From Lutispora sp041687175 (GTDB taxonomy: Bacteria > Bacillota > Clostridia > Lutisporales > Lutisporaceae): a DNA stretch of 63,347 bases. A program made the translations under genes and the position numbers. The notes under the pieces were generated by a model. The model did not search any database and was not told where the DNA came from. It worked only from the letters and a program-made list of their open reading frames with translations. Where the stretch lies: NCBI RefSeq assembly GCF_041687175.1, contig NZ_JAWLCK010000005.1:1-63347 (forward strand), in the 5' to 3' direction. This document shows, one piece after another, positions 49,256-57,645 of this stretch. Position 1 is the first letter of the stretch, and every line of letters begins with the position of its first letter.

Positions 49256-49702
49256 TTGTATTCATTTATTATCATCGGAGTAATAGCTATTTTTGATCAA
49301 CTGATAAAAATGAAGATTGTTGAGAAGATTACACTTTATGACAGGTTAGAAGTAATAAAAAATTTTCTCTATATTACATATGTAGAAAATACAGGTATAT
49401 CTTTCGGCTTATTTAAAGGCACAAGAGTAATATTGATTATACTGACACTGATTGTATGTCTAGTACTTTGTTACTATGTCTTCAAGTTTCATAAAAAATA
49501 TGTGGGTATAGCTGTCTGTCTCTCTTTTATACTTGGTGGGGCCATTGGAAATCTTATTGATAGAATAAGATTCGGATATGTGATTGATTATATACATTTT
49601 ACTTTTTTTCCTCCCGTATTCAATCTGGCGGATGCAGCCATTGTTTGCGGTGCCATAGCATTAAGCAGTATATTGTTGTTTAGCAAAAACATAAGTTTAT
49701 AG
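49256..49702 (+). CDS. lspA: Lipoprotein signal peptidase LspA
   Basis: Membrane aspartic peptidase that cleaves prolipoprotein signal peptides, needed for PstS and the OppA-like protein in this window. Four helices; conserved motifs FDQLIKMKIV, VENTGISFG, GGAIGNLIDRIRFGYVIDYI and FNLADAAI carry the two catalytic Asp. Length 148 aa. TTG 49256 is 7 nt after AAAGGGGGT; no ATG fits. Confidence 0.96.
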   Translation: MYSFIIIGVIAIFDQLIKMKIVEKITLYDRLEVIKNFLYITYVENTGISFGLFKGTRVILIILTLIVCLVLCYYVFKFHKKYVGIAVCLSFILGGAIGNLIDRIRFGYVIDYIHFTFFPPVFNLADAAIVCGAIALSSILLFSKNISL

Positions 49703-49712
49703 AGAGGTTATT

Positions 49713-50630
49713 ATGAAAACCATAGATTTGGAAGCATTGGATTCAGACAATGGAAAAAGGATAGATGTGTTCTTGTCAGAGAAAATTGTAGAGTATTCAA
49801 GAACCTACTTTAAAAAGCTTATTGAAGATGAAATGGTTATGATTGACGGCAAAACCAGGAAAGCTAATTATAAGTTAAAACCTGGGGATAAGGTAGTTGT
49901 TACATTGCCGGAACCGGTGGAGTTGGAGGTAAAACCGGAAGATATTGATATTGATATAGTATATGAAGACGATGAGCTATTGGTGGTAAATAAACCTCAA
50001 GGTATGGTTGTACATCCGGCTCATGGAAATTATAGCGGTACATTAGTCAATGGATTGTTGAAAAGATGTCATGGGTTATCTGGAATAAATGGGGTTATTA
50101 GACCAGGTATAGTTCACAGAATCGATAAGGATACATCAGGTATAATAGTTGTTGCTAAAACCAATGAAGCTCATATGGCCCTATCACTTCAACTGAAGGA
50201 GCATTCTATAAATAGAAAATACATTGCTTTGTTGGAAGGCAGGCTGAAAGAAGAAAGAGGAACCATTGATGCGCCCATAGGCAGAGATCCTTCTAACAGG
50301 AAAAGGATGGCTGTAGTGAACAAGAATAGTAAAAATGCAGTGACACACTACAAGGTATTAGAGCTTTTTGATTCTAATACCTTAATAGAGGCCAAGCTTG
50401 AAACTGGTAGAACTCATCAGATAAGGGTTCACATGGCATATATAGGCCATCCTGTTGTAGGAGATCCGGTTTATGGATATAAGAAGCAGAGGTTCAAATT
50501 AAATGGTCAGCTTCTTCATGCGGCACTTTTGGGATTTATTCATCCCAAGACCCAAGAGTACATGGAGTTTACGGCACCACTACCAGACTATTTTAACAAA
50601 GTATTGGGTATATTAAGAAATAACGTATAG
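49713..50630 (+). CDS. rluD: 23S rRNA pseudouridine synthase, RluD family
   Basis: A 305-aa protein with an N-terminal S4 domain (about 13-70) and a pseudouridine synthase domain with the catalytic Asp in HRIDKDTSGIIVVAKT, plus LETGRTHQIRVHMAYIGHPVVGDPVYG. Equivalent to Bacillus ylyB, which also lies between lspA and pyrR. It modifies uridines in 23S rRNA; exact sites are not readable from sequence. Confidence 0.93.
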   Translation: MKTIDLEALDSDNGKRIDVFLSEKIVEYSRTYFKKLIEDEMVMIDGKTRKANYKLKPGDKVVVTLPEPVELEVKPEDIDIDIVYEDDELLVVNKPQGMVVHPAHGNYSGTLVNGLLKRCHGLSGINGVIRPGIVHRIDKDTSGIIVVAKTNEAHMALSLQLKEHSINRKYIALLEGRLKEERGTIDAPIGRDPSNRKRMAVVNKNSKNAVTHYKVLELFDSNTLIEAKLETGRTHQIRVHMAYIGHPVVGDPVYGYKKQRFKLNGQLLHAALLGFIHPKTQEYMEFTAPLPDYFNKVLGILRNNV

Positions 50631-50674
50631 ACAAATTTTTATACCTATGATAACATAATTAAAACATCCTTTAA

Positions 50675-50744
50675 TCTAGTCCTGTGAGACGAGAAAGGTG
50701 ACATTATCTATGCTATTATTGTCTACCTTTTGGTAGACTTTTTT
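50675..50744 (+). promoter_or_regulatory. PyrR-binding attenuator before pyrR
   Basis: TCTAGTCCTGTGAGACGAG (50675-50693) matches the PyrR anti-antiterminator loop, followed by GAAAGG. A terminator follows: GTCTACC (50721-50727) with GGTAGAC (50732-50738) and a T run. UMP-bound PyrR would stabilise termination and shut off the pyr genes. A weak promoter, TAGACA-18-TAACAT, begins at 50627. Confidence 0.85.
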
Positions 50745-50767
50745 AGTATATACTTGGAGGTGAAAAG

Positions 50768-51301
50768 ATGATTATTAAGAACGAATTGTTGGATGAGAAA
50801 GCTATAGATAGAGCATTGACAAGAATCGCCCATGAAATTGTGGAGAGAAACAAAGGCGTTGAGAATCTATGTCTATTAGGTATTAAGACTAGAGGATTGC
50901 CGTTGGCAAAAAGATTGGCAAGCAAGATACTATCAATTGAAGGTGAAGAAATTCCCTTTGCAGAAATTGATGTAACAAACTACAGAGATGATGTGACAAG
51001 TGATAAACATGCAGCTAAAATGGCTATTTTTTCACTGAATTTAAAGGATAAGAAAGTTGTATTGGTAGACGATGTTTTATATACAGGAAGAACAGTCAGA
51101 GCAGCAATGGATGCAATAATGGATTATGGGAGGCCTGCCTTAATACAATTAGCTGTATTGGTTGATAGAGGACATAGAGAACTTCCCATCAGGGCAGATT
51201 TTGTCGGTAAGAATCTTCCAACCTCGAGAAATGAGAGGGTTATTGTCAATCTAAAAGAGGTTGATGGAAGAGACATTGTTTTGCTTACCGAAAAAGAGTA
51301 G
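50768..51301 (+). CDS. pyrR: Pyr operon attenuation protein / uracil phosphoribosyltransferase PyrR
   Basis: A 177-aa type I phosphoribosyltransferase with the PRPP loop VVLVDDVLYTGRTVRAAMDA and LVDRGHRELPIRADFVGKN. It binds pyr mRNA in response to UMP and has uracil phosphoribosyltransferase activity. AGGTGAAAAG precedes the start. It is under its own attenuator. Confidence 0.96.
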   Translation: MIIKNELLDEKAIDRALTRIAHEIVERNKGVENLCLLGIKTRGLPLAKRLASKILSIEGEEIPFAEIDVTNYRDDVTSDKHAAKMAIFSLNLKDKKVVLVDDVLYTGRTVRAAMDAIMDYGRPALIQLAVLVDRGHRELPIRADFVGKNLPTSRNERVIVNLKEVDGRDIVLLTEKE

Positions 51302-51324
51302 TATGTTAGCTACTCTATTTTTTT
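51295..51324 (+). terminator. Terminator overlapping the pyrR stop
   Basis: AGAGTAG pairs with CTACTCT, followed by seven Ts. No second PyrR loop fits in the 41 nt before pyrC, so read-through must be partial or pyrC has another promoter. Confidence 0.75.
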
Positions 51325-51342
51325 GTAAATGAGGGATAAATA

Positions 51343-52644
51343 ATGAGGATATTATTAACAAACTGCAAGATCATAGACGGTATAAATAGCTATCAAGGTT
51401 TATTTGATATTCTAATAGTTGATGAAAAGATATCAAGGGTAGAAAAACATATAACTGATGTGGAAGCTGAAAAGATTATTGATGTTCAAGGCAATATAGT
51501 AATGCCCGGTTTTATTGATATTCACTGTCATCTCAGAGAGCCAGGATTTGAATATAAAGAAACAATAGAAAGCGGGAGCAGAGCGGCAGCAAAAGGAGGA
51601 TATACAACTATTTGCTGTATGCCGAATACAAAACCTGTTATAGATAATATTCATTTGGTAAGAGAACTGAGAAGAAGGATATATGAAAGCAGCAAGATTG
51701 AAATCATTCCAATAGGAGCATTGACCATAGAACAGCAGGGGACGGAAATCTGCGATTTTAAGGCTATGACTAGTGATGGCATAAAGATTTTTTCTGATGA
51801 TGGGAACCCTATAATGGACAATGCAATAATGCTGGAATGTCTAAGACAATCCCGATTATATGATTTCCTTATCATTGACCATTGCGAAGATATAAATCTT
51901 TCCAAAGACGGAGTGATAAACGAAGGCAAGATTTCTGAAAAACTCGGCTTAAAGGGGATACCAAAAACCGCAGAAGAGGTACAGGTCGTGAGGGATGTAA
52001 TGCTGGCTGAATACACTGGAGCTTCTATACACATTGCGCATATAAGTACGGAAGGTTCACTCAATATAATTAAATGGGCAAAGCAAAGAGGAATTAGAGT
52101 AAGCTGCGAAGTCACTCCACACCATATATCCCTGTCAGAAGAAGATATAATACCCTTTGATACAAGCTTTAAAGTTAACCCTCCTTTAAGAAAAGTTGAA
52201 GATGTTGATGCTTTAAGAAAAGGTTTAAAAAATGGATTGATAGATATAATTGCAACAGACCATGCTCCACATAGTGACTTAGATAAACCAGGTGATTTTT
52301 ATAAGGCAGCCAATGGTATATCGGGCATCGAATTAAGCTTTTCTGTATGTTATACCTATTTGGTCAAAGAAGGATTTTTAACTCTGGAGGAATTGATTGA
52401 GAAGATGAGCTGTAATCCATCTAAACTATTAGGGCTTAATAAAGGAGTAATCGCAAAAGGACGAGATTCAGATTTGACTGTAGTTGATATAGATTCTGAG
52501 TTTATTGTAGATAGAAATCAGTTTATATCAAAGGGAAAGAATACTCCTTTCCATGGCAAAAAGCTATGGGGTGAAATATTGATGACCATATCAAAGGGAA
52601 AAGTAGTATATGAAAAGGAAGGTAGATTTAATGTTTACAGATAG
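51343..52644 (+). CDS. pyrC: Dihydroorotase PyrC (class I)
   Basis: Cyclises carbamoyl aspartate to dihydroorotate. A 433-aa zinc amidohydrolase with DIHCHLREPG (metal His pair), CCMPNT, DHCED, HIAHIST, CEVTPHH and the catalytic Asp in IATDHAPHS. pyrB is not beside it, unlike Bacillus. It overlaps pyrF by 14 nt. Confidence 0.96.
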   Translation: MRILLTNCKIIDGINSYQGLFDILIVDEKISRVEKHITDVEAEKIIDVQGNIVMPGFIDIHCHLREPGFEYKETIESGSRAAAKGGYTTICCMPNTKPVIDNIHLVRELRRRIYESSKIEIIPIGALTIEQQGTEICDFKAMTSDGIKIFSDDGNPIMDNAIMLECLRQSRLYDFLIIDHCEDINLSKDGVINEGKISEKLGLKGIPKTAEEVQVVRDVMLAEYTGASIHIAHISTEGSLNIIKWAKQRGIRVSCEVTPHHISLSEEDIIPFDTSFKVNPPLRKVEDVDALRKGLKNGLIDIIATDHAPHSDLDKPGDFYKAANGISGIELSFSVCYTYLVKEGFLTLEELIEKMSCNPSKLLGLNKGVIAKGRDSDLTVVDIDSEFIVDRNQFISKGKNTPFHGKKLWGEILMTISKGKVVYEKEGRFNVYR

Positions 52645-53563
52645 ACTTATAGAAAGAATAATCAGCATGAAGAATCACAGCATAGTTGGAATAGATCCAA
52701 GCTATAGCATAATACCTCAGTTTTTAAAAGATAAATATATTGGTGATAATGGAGGAAGTATTGAAAGTATTTCTGAAATGCTTTATGTCTTTAGCATTGA
52801 AATAATAGACCATATATATGATATAGTACCTGCAGTTAAACCACAGATTGCTTTTTTCGAAAGATATGGTTCAGCAGGGTTGAAGATATTTGAAAAGGTT
52901 TGCAGCTATGCCAAAGAAAAAGGCCTATTAGTTATTGCTGATATCAAGCGGGGAGATATAGGTAGTACCTGTGAAGCATATGCGGAGTATTATTTAAGTA
53001 ATGCTACAGGCTCTTTGGATTGTGATGCTATAACAATAAACCCATACCTAGGAAGAGATTCGATTAATCCTTTTGTAGAAAAATGTATAGATAATGATAA
53101 AGGCTTATTTATACTAGTAAAAACATCAAACAAATCCTCTATTGATATTCAGGATCTAATATCTGAACAAAAAAGGATATATGAGCATGTAGCAGGTATT
53201 GTGAGTTCACTCGGTGAAGACTTTAAAGGGGAAAAAGGATATAGTCCTATAGGAGCGGTGGTAGGAGGCACATTTAAAGAAGAAGGGGAAAAACTGAGAC
53301 AATTGATGAAGAACTGCTATTGTCTTGTGCCTGGATTTGGCGCCCAAGGTGGAGTTGCTTCAGATTTACCAGGTTACTTTAATGAAGATGGTTTAGGTGC
53401 TGTTATCAATTCTTCAAGAGGAATAATAGGCGCTTATCTGCAGGACAAATATAGGCATGACTATGATGAAAAATCCTATGGTACTGCAGCTAGAATGGCG
53501 GCAATAAGTATGAGGGATGAAATAAACAAATGCCTTAGAGAAGAAGGGAAAATGGCTTGGTAG
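52631..53563 (+). CDS. pyrF: Orotidine-5'-phosphate decarboxylase PyrF (type 2)
   Basis: Final step to UMP. At 310 aa it is the longer type-2 form. The catalytic Lys lies in VIADIKRGDIGST; IVGIDPS at the N-terminus, TINPYLGRDSINPF, VVGGTFKEEGEKLR and LVPGFGAQGG follow. ATG 52631 lies 8 nt after AAGGAAGG; a longer in-frame start at 52610 lies in pyrC. Confidence 0.94.
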   Translation: MFTDRLIERIISMKNHSIVGIDPSYSIIPQFLKDKYIGDNGGSIESISEMLYVFSIEIIDHIYDIVPAVKPQIAFFERYGSAGLKIFEKVCSYAKEKGLLVIADIKRGDIGSTCEAYAEYYLSNATGSLDCDAITINPYLGRDSINPFVEKCIDNDKGLFILVKTSNKSSIDIQDLISEQKRIYEHVAGIVSSLGEDFKGEKGYSPIGAVVGGTFKEEGEKLRQLMKNCYCLVPGFGAQGGVASDLPGYFNEDGLGAVINSSRGIIGAYLQDKYRHDYDEKSYGTAARMAAISMRDEINKCLREEGKMAW

Positions 53564-53574
53564 GAGGATGACGC

Positions 53575-54330
53575 ATGCAAAGAGATATATGTAGAATATT
53601 GTCCAACCATAAAGTGACTGGAAACATATATAAGATGGTTATTGAATCAAGGATCATTTCAAAAAAAGCTCTACCGGGTCAGTTTATTCATATAAAGCCC
53701 GGGGATGGCTACGATCCTTTGTTGAGGAGGCCTATAAGCATTTGTGACTTAGATGCAGACAATAGCCAAGTTACATTGCTTTATAGAGTTTGCGGAAAAG
53801 GAACAAGACTTTTTACACATACCAAAACTGGTGATTTTTTAGATGTATTAGGACCTTTGGGAAATGGTTTCCCCATATTTCATAGCAAAAGAGTCGCCAT
53901 AATTGGTGGGGGAATAGGAATAGCCCCTTTGCTATACTTAAGCAAAGAGCTTATAGAAGCAGAGGTATATTTAGGTTTTAGAGACGAAACCTACATGATT
54001 GAAGATTTTATGAAGTATTCAGATAATATTTCTATATACACAGAAGATGGAAGCAAAGGAAATAAAGGCTATCCAATAGAAGCTCTTGAAAGAAATATCC
54101 GTAGCTATGATGTGGTCTATGCCTGTGGACCAAAGATAATGTTGAGGGCTGTGAAGAATCTTTGTGAAGAGAATCACATAGAATGCTATATTTCCATGGA
54201 GGAAAGAATGGGGTGCGGTATTGGTGCTTGTCTTGTGTGTGCCTGTGAAAGCAGTAGCAATGAAGAATATAAAAAAGTGTGTACTGATGGGCCTGTATTT
54301 AATAGCAAAGAGGTGAATCTTGATGATTGA
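53575..54330 (+). CDS. pyrK: Dihydroorotate dehydrogenase electron-transfer subunit PyrK
   Basis: Flavin- and iron-sulfur subunit that passes electrons from dihydroorotate to NAD+. Ferredoxin-reductase fold with FAD motif LLRRPISICD, NAD-binding GGGIGIAPLLYL and a C-terminal 2Fe-2S cluster MGCGIGACLVCAC..CTDGPVF. Length 251 aa. It overlaps pyrD by 8 nt, its partner. Confidence 0.95.
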   Translation: MQRDICRILSNHKVTGNIYKMVIESRIISKKALPGQFIHIKPGDGYDPLLRRPISICDLDADNSQVTLLYRVCGKGTRLFTHTKTGDFLDVLGPLGNGFPIFHSKRVAIIGGGIGIAPLLYLSKELIEAEVYLGFRDETYMIEDFMKYSDNISIYTEDGSKGNKGYPIEALERNIRSYDVVYACGPKIMLRAVKNLCEENHIECYISMEERMGCGIGACLVCACESSSNEEYKKVCTDGPVFNSKEVNLDD

Positions 54331-55231
54331 TATGAGAGTTGATATTGGTGGAGTGAAGCTTAAGAATCCAGTATTGGTGTCTTCTGGTACCTTCGGATTT
54401 GGAAAAGAGTACTCAAAGTTTTATGATCTTAATCTGCTTGGAGGAGTAGCTGTAAAGGGTATTACTCTTAAACCGAGGAAAGGCAATAAACCCCCTAGGA
54501 TAATGGAGACCCCTGCAGGGATACTGAACAGTGTGGGACTTGAGAACCCTGGATTGGATGTATTTATTGAAAAAGAACTGCCCTTTTTAAAAAAATATAG
54601 TGTACCCATAATTGCTAATATCTCCGGCAATACCATAGAGGAATACTCATTAATGGCAAAAGAACTAAATGACCATGTGGATTTAATTGAGCTTAATGTT
54701 TCTTGTCCCAATGTAAAAGAAGGTGGTATTGCATTTGGAACCAAGTCCGATTCTGTATATGAGGTTACAAAAGAAGTGAGAAAGAACTGTAGCATTCCTA
54801 TAATAGTGAAACTATCTCCAAATGTAACAGATATAACAGAAATGGCCTTAGCCGCTGAAGAGGCAGGTGCAGACTGCATATCTCTCATAAATACTATAAT
54901 GGGTATGGCAATAGATATTGAAAACAGAAAGCCCTACTTTCATAACATTGTAGCAGGACTATCAGGACCTGCAGTAAAACCCATATCCTTAAGAATGGTT
55001 TGGCAGGTTGCACAAAAAGTTAACATTCCTGTAATCGGTATGGGGGGTATTAGCAATTGGCAGGATGCTATTGAATTTATGATGGCAGGCGCAGATGCAA
55101 TCTCAATAGGCACCGCGAATTTCTACAATCCATTGGCTCCTATAGAAGTGTTGGAAGGTATAGAAAAGTATATGGTGGAAAATGGCATAAGCAATCTAAG
55201 TGAAATAAAAATCAATGGAGGCGTTAAATAA
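54323..55231 (+). CDS. pyrD: Dihydroorotate dehydrogenase PyrD (class 1B)
   Basis: FMN-containing TIM barrel, 302 aa, forming the (PyrD)2(PyrK)2 complex. Motifs: NPVLVSSGTFGFG, ELNVSCPNVKEGG with the catalytic Cys, VKLSPNVTDI, LINTIMGMAID and GMGGISNWQDAIEFMMAGADAI. The Cys at the catalytic position and pyrK linkage mark class 1B. ATG 54323 is 6-7 nt after AGAGGTGA. Confidence 0.96.
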   Translation: MIDMRVDIGGVKLKNPVLVSSGTFGFGKEYSKFYDLNLLGGVAVKGITLKPRKGNKPPRIMETPAGILNSVGLENPGLDVFIEKELPFLKKYSVPIIANISGNTIEEYSLMAKELNDHVDLIELNVSCPNVKEGGIAFGTKSDSVYEVTKEVRKNCSIPIIVKLSPNVTDITEMALAAEEAGADCISLINTIMGMAIDIENRKPYFHNIVAGLSGPAVKPISLRMVWQVAQKVNIPVIGMGGISNWQDAIEFMMAGADAISIGTANFYNPLAPIEVLEGIEKYMVENGISNLSEIKINGGVK

Positions 55232-55232
55232 C

Positions 55233-55808
55233 ATGAATAATAAGGAGATAACTGAAATATTAATTAAGTGTGATGTATTGTTAGAGGGACACTTCTTACT
55301 TACTTCCGGCAAGCATAGCAATAAATATCTACAATGTGCTAAGTTATTCCAATACCCTGAATACAGCGAAGCTATTTCAACAGAGATTGCTGACAAACTG
55401 AAGAAATATAATGCAGATGTGATAATTGGACCTGCTATAGGGGGAATAATTCTTGCCTATGAAGTAGCTAGACAAATGGGGCTGAAAGCTCTATTCGCTG
55501 AAAGAGAGAATGGAGTAATGAAGTTGAGAAGAGGCTTTGAAATTAAAAAAGGCTCTAGAGTTATAGTAGTGGAAGATGTGGTTACCACTGGAGGCTCTGT
55601 GAAAGAAGTAATTGCTTTGGTAGAAAGTATAGGAAGCAGTGTTGTAGCTGTTGGCTCTGTAATAGACAGGAGCAATGGTCTGGCAGATTTTATGTGTCCA
55701 TTTGAAAATGTAATCAGAGTAGATGTAGAAGCTTTTGATGCAGATAAATGTCCTTTGTGTAAATCAGGATCTATCCCTTATAAACCGGGAAGTCGAAAAA
55801 TGCAATAA
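55233..55808 (+). CDS. pyrE: Orotate phosphoribosyltransferase PyrE
   Basis: Joins orotate and PRPP to give OMP. A 191-aa type I phosphoribosyltransferase with LTSGKHSNKYLQCA, IGPAIGGIILAYEVAR, FAERENGVMKLRRGF and PRPP loop VIVVEDVVTTGGSVKEV. ATG 55233 follows ATGGAGG. Last gene of the pyr operon. The 381-nt gap to the next gene is AT-rich and holds one hairpin (56065-56111) and no intact gene. Confidence 0.96.
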   Translation: MNNKEITEILIKCDVLLEGHFLLTSGKHSNKYLQCAKLFQYPEYSEAISTEIADKLKKYNADVIIGPAIGGIILAYEVARQMGLKALFAERENGVMKLRRGFEIKKGSRVIVVEDVVTTGGSVKEVIALVESIGSSVVAVGSVIDRSNGLADFMCPFENVIRVDVEAFDADKCPLCKSGSIPYKPGSRKMQ

Positions 55809-56064
55809 AAAACAGTTAATAATTTATCAAATATTGAATCATGGAAAAAAATATTATATAATTGCAATAATATATTGATTTAGAAAATTCTAAAAAATTA
55901 AGAGACGTTAAAAAATTTTAGTAATTTAAATATTTTCTGAAAAGTTAAAAAATTAGGAAAAAATAGAAGGTATATTCTTATCTTTGTAGAATAAATATAA
56001 AGAAAAATTTTTTGAAAGGGGTGATGAGCAAAGGTAATATCTGATTGACATAAATAATATTATG

Positions 56065-56111
56065 TTAAGAAGGACTTGATTCATATTTTTCATTTCTTAA
56101 GTCTTTCTTAA
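56065..56111 (+). repeat. 13-bp stem-loop upstream of the Na+ symporter gene
   Basis: TTAAGAAGGACTT (56065-56077) pairs with AAGTCTTTCTTAA (56099-56111) through one G-U pair, with a 21-nt loop. No T run follows. A TTGACA lies at 56045-56050 without a good -10. It may be a cis-regulatory leader. Confidence 0.4.
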
Positions 56112-56189
56112 AACCCATGATGGAAAGCTTTTATATTTAATATTCTTCGTTCCTCTGGGTTATAAAAAAAAGAAAGGAAGGTGCAAAAA

Positions 56190-57599
56190 ATGGAACAAAA
56201 AGGAAGAGAAAATTGGGGTTCCCGTATTGGATTTATAATGGCAGCAGCCGGTTCTGCAGTTGGTTTAGGTAATATCTGGAGATTTCCCTATTTAACCGGT
56301 GAAAATGGTGGAGGCGCATTTATAGTTATTTATTTAGGCTGTATTATATTTATTGGACTCAGTATAATGATTGCTGAATTTGCAGTAGGTAGAAGAACTA
56401 GTTTAGCAGCAGTAGGAGCATACAAGAGTTATAGCTCCAGATGGACTTTTGCAGGAGTCTTGGGAGTGCTTAGCGCATTCTTTATCATGGGTTTCTATCC
56501 GGTAGTAGGAGGATGGGCAATGGCCTATATAGCTAAATCATTTACCGGATTGCTAGCAGCCCCTGAAGCTGTACCGGATGTATTTGGTGCTTTTATTGGA
56601 GGTACAGCACAGCCATTAATTTGGATGGTTATTTATCTAGCAATAAATGTATTTATAGTTGCTAGAGGTGTTGCAGGAGGTATAGAAAAAGCAGGCAAGA
56701 TATTGATGCCAATGCTCTATATACTGTTAATAATTGTTGCTGTTAAGGGTATAACCCTTCCTGGCGCAGGTGCAGGAATTGAATTCTTATTTAAGCCCGA
56801 TTTCTCAAAGGTAACTGGCCAAACCTTCTTGGCAGCATTAGGTCAGGCTTTCTTCTCACTAAGTCTTGGTATGGGTTGTATGATAACATACGGCAGTTAC
56901 CTCAATAAGCAAGAAAAGCTTCCTAGCAATGCATTGATTGTAACATTAATGGATACAAGTGTTGCTTTATTGGCAGGTATTGCTATGTTCCCAGCTTTGT
57001 TTGCATTTGGGATGGAACCATCACAAGGTGCAGGACTTGTTTTCGTAGTATTGCCACAATTGTTCGCACAGATGGGTGGAATAGGTGTTATATTCTCTGC
57101 TATGTTCTTTATTGCTTTATTTATCGCAGCTTTGACTTCTTCAGTATCCTTACTTGAAGTTGTTGTTGCATATCTGATGGATCAGAGGAAAATGGAAAGA
57201 AAACCTGCAGTTTATGGTACCGCTGTAGTAATGGCTGTTTTGTGCATACTGTCATCACTATCAATGGGTGCATTGTCAGGTGTAAAACTCTTCGGAGTAG
57301 GATTCTTTGATTTCTTCGATATACTAACAGATAAGATATTCCTTGCAATAGGCGGTATGCTTCTTGCTATATTTACAGGATGGTTTGTTAAGAAAGAAGA
57401 CCTTAAAGATGAGCTTACAAATAGCGGGGCAGTACCATTCGGATTATTTGAAATATGGTATAATTTAATCAAATATGTTATACCTGTATTGATTGGTATA
57501 GTTGCCATAATGGGAATAATGGCTATAGAACAAACAAGCTTGATGATATTTGGTTTACTCATAATAGTTGTGCTTGCCATATTCTCCAATAAGCTATAA
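56190..57599 (+). CDS. Sodium-dependent amino-acid transporter (SNF/NSS family)
   Basis: A 469-aa membrane symporter of about 11-12 helices. N-terminal signature WGSRIGFIMAAAGSAVGLGNIWRFPYLTGENGGGAF matches the NSS Na+/substrate site of LeuT-like proteins; further motifs are GYPVVGGW-like FYPVVGGWAMAYI and FFSLSLGMGCMITYGSYL. Substrate unknown. ATG 56190 is about 8 nt after AAGGAAGG; GTG 56181 is also in frame but overlaps that site. Confidence 0.92.
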   Translation: MEQKGRENWGSRIGFIMAAAGSAVGLGNIWRFPYLTGENGGGAFIVIYLGCIIFIGLSIMIAEFAVGRRTSLAAVGAYKSYSSRWTFAGVLGVLSAFFIMGFYPVVGGWAMAYIAKSFTGLLAAPEAVPDVFGAFIGGTAQPLIWMVIYLAINVFIVARGVAGGIEKAGKILMPMLYILLIIVAVKGITLPGAGAGIEFLFKPDFSKVTGQTFLAALGQAFFSLSLGMGCMITYGSYLNKQEKLPSNALIVTLMDTSVALLAGIAMFPALFAFGMEPSQGAGLVFVVLPQLFAQMGGIGVIFSAMFFIALFIAALTSSVSLLEVVVAYLMDQRKMERKPAVYGTAVVMAVLCILSSLSMGALSGVKLFGVGFFDFFDILTDKIFLAIGGMLLAIFTGWFVKKEDLKDELTNSGAVPFGLFEIWYNLIKYVIPVLIGIVAIMGIMAIEQTSLMIFGLLIIVVLAIFSNKL

Positions 57600-57614
57600 A
57601 ACAAGATAAAAGTT

Positions 57615-57645
57615 AGGGTCTGGCTTAAATGCCAGACCCTTTATT
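57615..57645. terminator. Bidirectional terminator between the symporter and rqcH
   Basis: AGGGTCTGGC (57615-57624) pairs perfectly with GCCAGACCCT (57631-57640). The rqcH stop codon lies in the six-base loop (57625-57627, minus strand). Confidence 0.88.

Noticed and set aside
56016..56044. Six-codon leader peptide (ATGAGCAAAGGT...) in the symporter leader
   Set aside because: The ribosome site overlaps the start too closely and no attenuator hairpin with a T run follows.
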